From the NCBI GenBank assembly GCA_903870955.1, contig CAIQEX010000425.1, positions 1 through 19,647 on the forward strand: a DNA stretch of 19,647 nt. The letters are read 5' to 3'. Below the pieces are notes generated by a model that was not told where the DNA came from, searched no databases, and saw only the letters and a program-made list of their open reading frames with translations. The position numbers and the translations under genes are program-made. The DNA comes from an uncultured beta proteobacterium (GTDB taxonomy: Bacteria; Pseudomonadota; Gammaproteobacteria; Burkholderiales; Burkholderiaceae_C). Numbering within the stretch: position 1 is the stretch's first letter; the number at the start of each line of letters is the position of its first letter. This document shows positions 18,665 to 19,647 of the stretch, piece by piece.

Positions 18665-19647
18665 CTATTGAAACGAGTCCGATTGTGCCCGCTGTGAAGC
18701 CATTCCTGCCAGCAAACGTTGCTCAGCCAGCGCCAGTGCCTCAGCCTTTCCGGACAAGACCAAAGTATCGTTTTCAAGCAGTACGATGCCGGCATCCGCA
18801 AGGTCGAGACGTTGGTCGCTGCGGCGCAGACTCAGCACCCGCACGTCCAACGCCTGAAGCGAAATGCTGGCCAGCGTTTGGCCCACCGCCTTGGCGTGTT
18901 GCGGCAAGCTCACCGTGGCCAGACGCTCGTCCTGCAGTTCGTCCACAGAGTTGTCGTCGGCGCCATGAAAGAATCCACGCAGCAGGTTGTAACGGGCATC
19001 CCTCTGATCTTGCACGATGCGAATCACGCGGCGCATGGGCACGCCCACCAATGCCAGCGCATGGCTGGCCAGCATCAACGAGCCTTCGATGGCTTCAGGC
19101 ACCACTTCCGTTGCGCCCGCCGCGCGCAGTTTCTCCAGGTTGCGGTCGTCTTGGGTGCGCACGATGACCGGCACTTGCGGTGCATGTTCCTGCGTGATTG
19201 CCAGAACCTTAAAAGCGGCCGGCTCATCCAGGTAGGTCACCACCACGGCGTTGGCGCGTGCCAATCCTGCCGCCATCAATGCCTGCAACCGCGCGGAGTC
19301 ACCAAAGGCCACATTGTGGCCAGCGGCCGCGGCCTGCCGCACCCGCTCCGGATCCAGGTCGAGCGCCATATAAGGAATGCTCTGACTCTCCAGCACGCGC
19401 GCCAAATTCTGGCCGCAACGGCCAAAGCCGCAAATCAGCACATGCTGATTGACGTTAATGGACTTGCGGGCAATCGTCGTCAATTGCAAAGACTGCTGTA
19501 GCCATTCGGTGGAAACCAGGCGCATCACGATGCGATTGCTGAACATCACGATAAAGGGCGTGACCACCATGGACAACACCATCGCGGCCAGCATCGGATT
19601 CAGCAGCACGGGAGGAATGAGGGCACTTTCGCCGGCCAATGCCAGCA
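18665..19647 (-). CDS. KefB/KefC-type cation:proton antiporter, C-terminal part (cut by window edge)
   Basis: Partial CDS: the frame stays open to the right edge, so the N-terminal transmembrane part lies outside the window. About 327 residues are visible. The first 40 or so are the last membrane segments of a CPA2 (monovalent cation:proton antiporter-2) transporter. A TrkA-N Rossmann domain follows, with the nucleotide-binding motif ICGFGRCGQN. A TrkA-C-like domain ends the protein, with VGQTLASISLQ and a closing LVLSGKAEAL strand. This layout fits K+ (or Na+)/H+ efflux systems of the KefB/KefC/YbaL group in the inner membrane. Ion specificity cannot be read from this fragment. It is upstream of and close to apt. 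A TTG at 19639 is internal, not the start. Confidence 0.88.
   Translation of the reverse strand, partial: LALAGESALIPPVLLNPMLAAMVLSMVVTPFIVMFSNRIVMRLVSTEWLQQSLQLTTIARKSINVNQHVLICGFGRCGQNLARVLESQSIPYMALDLDPERVRQAAAAGHNVAFGDSARLQALMAAGLARANAVVVTYLDEPAAFKVLAITQEHAPQVPVIVRTQDDRNLEKLRAAGATEVVPEAIEGSLMLASHALALVGVPMRRVIRIVQDQRDARYNLLRGFFHGADDNSVDELQDERLATVSLPQHAKAVGQTLASISLQALDVRVLSLRRSDQRLDLADAGIVLLENDTLVLSGKAEALALAEQRLLAGMASQRAQSDSFQ

Overview
The window looks like a chromosomal segment from a betaproteobacterium of the order Burkholderiales, most likely family Comamonadaceae (Rhodoferax/Leptothrix-type). The evidence is the divergent replication-origin block (dnaA-dnaN-gyrB leftward, rpmH-rnpA-yidD-yidC-mnmE rightward), the protein sequences themselves, and a giant exported multicopper oxidase paired with an FKBP-type foldase. 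That pair resembles the mofA-mofB arrangement known from the manganese-oxidising Leptothrix discophora. The genus is inference.

Layout. 1-625: an A+T-rich stretch with no convincing gene. Two inverted repeats lie just ahead of the first gene. 626-7565 (+): a two-gene unit encoding a 2069-residue secreted multicopper oxidase and a 231-residue exported FKBP-type prolyl isomerase. Both start with GTG, and the unit ends in a strong intrinsic terminator (7582-7642). 7684-13038 (-): gyrB, dnaN and dnaA, transcribed in the order dnaA, dnaN, gyrB, with a perfect hairpin between dnaN and gyrB. 13039-13240: the dnaA/rpmH divergent spacer, with one perfect and one near-perfect DnaA box. It is the best candidate here for oriC and/or the dnaA autoregulatory region. 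13241-17293 (+): rpmH, rnpA, yidD, yidC and mnmE, the conserved ribosomal protein / RNase P / membrane insertase / tRNA modification string. 17337-18044 (+): a protein of unknown function. 18089-19647 (-): apt, and upstream of it the C-terminal part of a KefB/KefC-type cation:proton antiporter cut by the window edge.

How the parts work together. The central genes are the replication and translation/membrane-biogenesis core found beside many bacterial origins and are ordinary. The accessory part is the oxidase/foldase unit beside gyrB. The oxidase keeps all ten copper-binding histidines and the type 1 cysteine. Phe sits where many bacterial laccases have the axial Met, a six-copy Gly-x-Gly-Tyr repeat block lies between its second and third cupredoxin domains, and about seven fibronectin type III-like modules follow the enzyme. 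The neighbouring exported prolyl isomerase is a plausible dedicated folding helper. A role in Mn(II) (or Fe(II)/phenolic) oxidation at or outside the cell surface is the leading hypothesis, not something the sequence proves.
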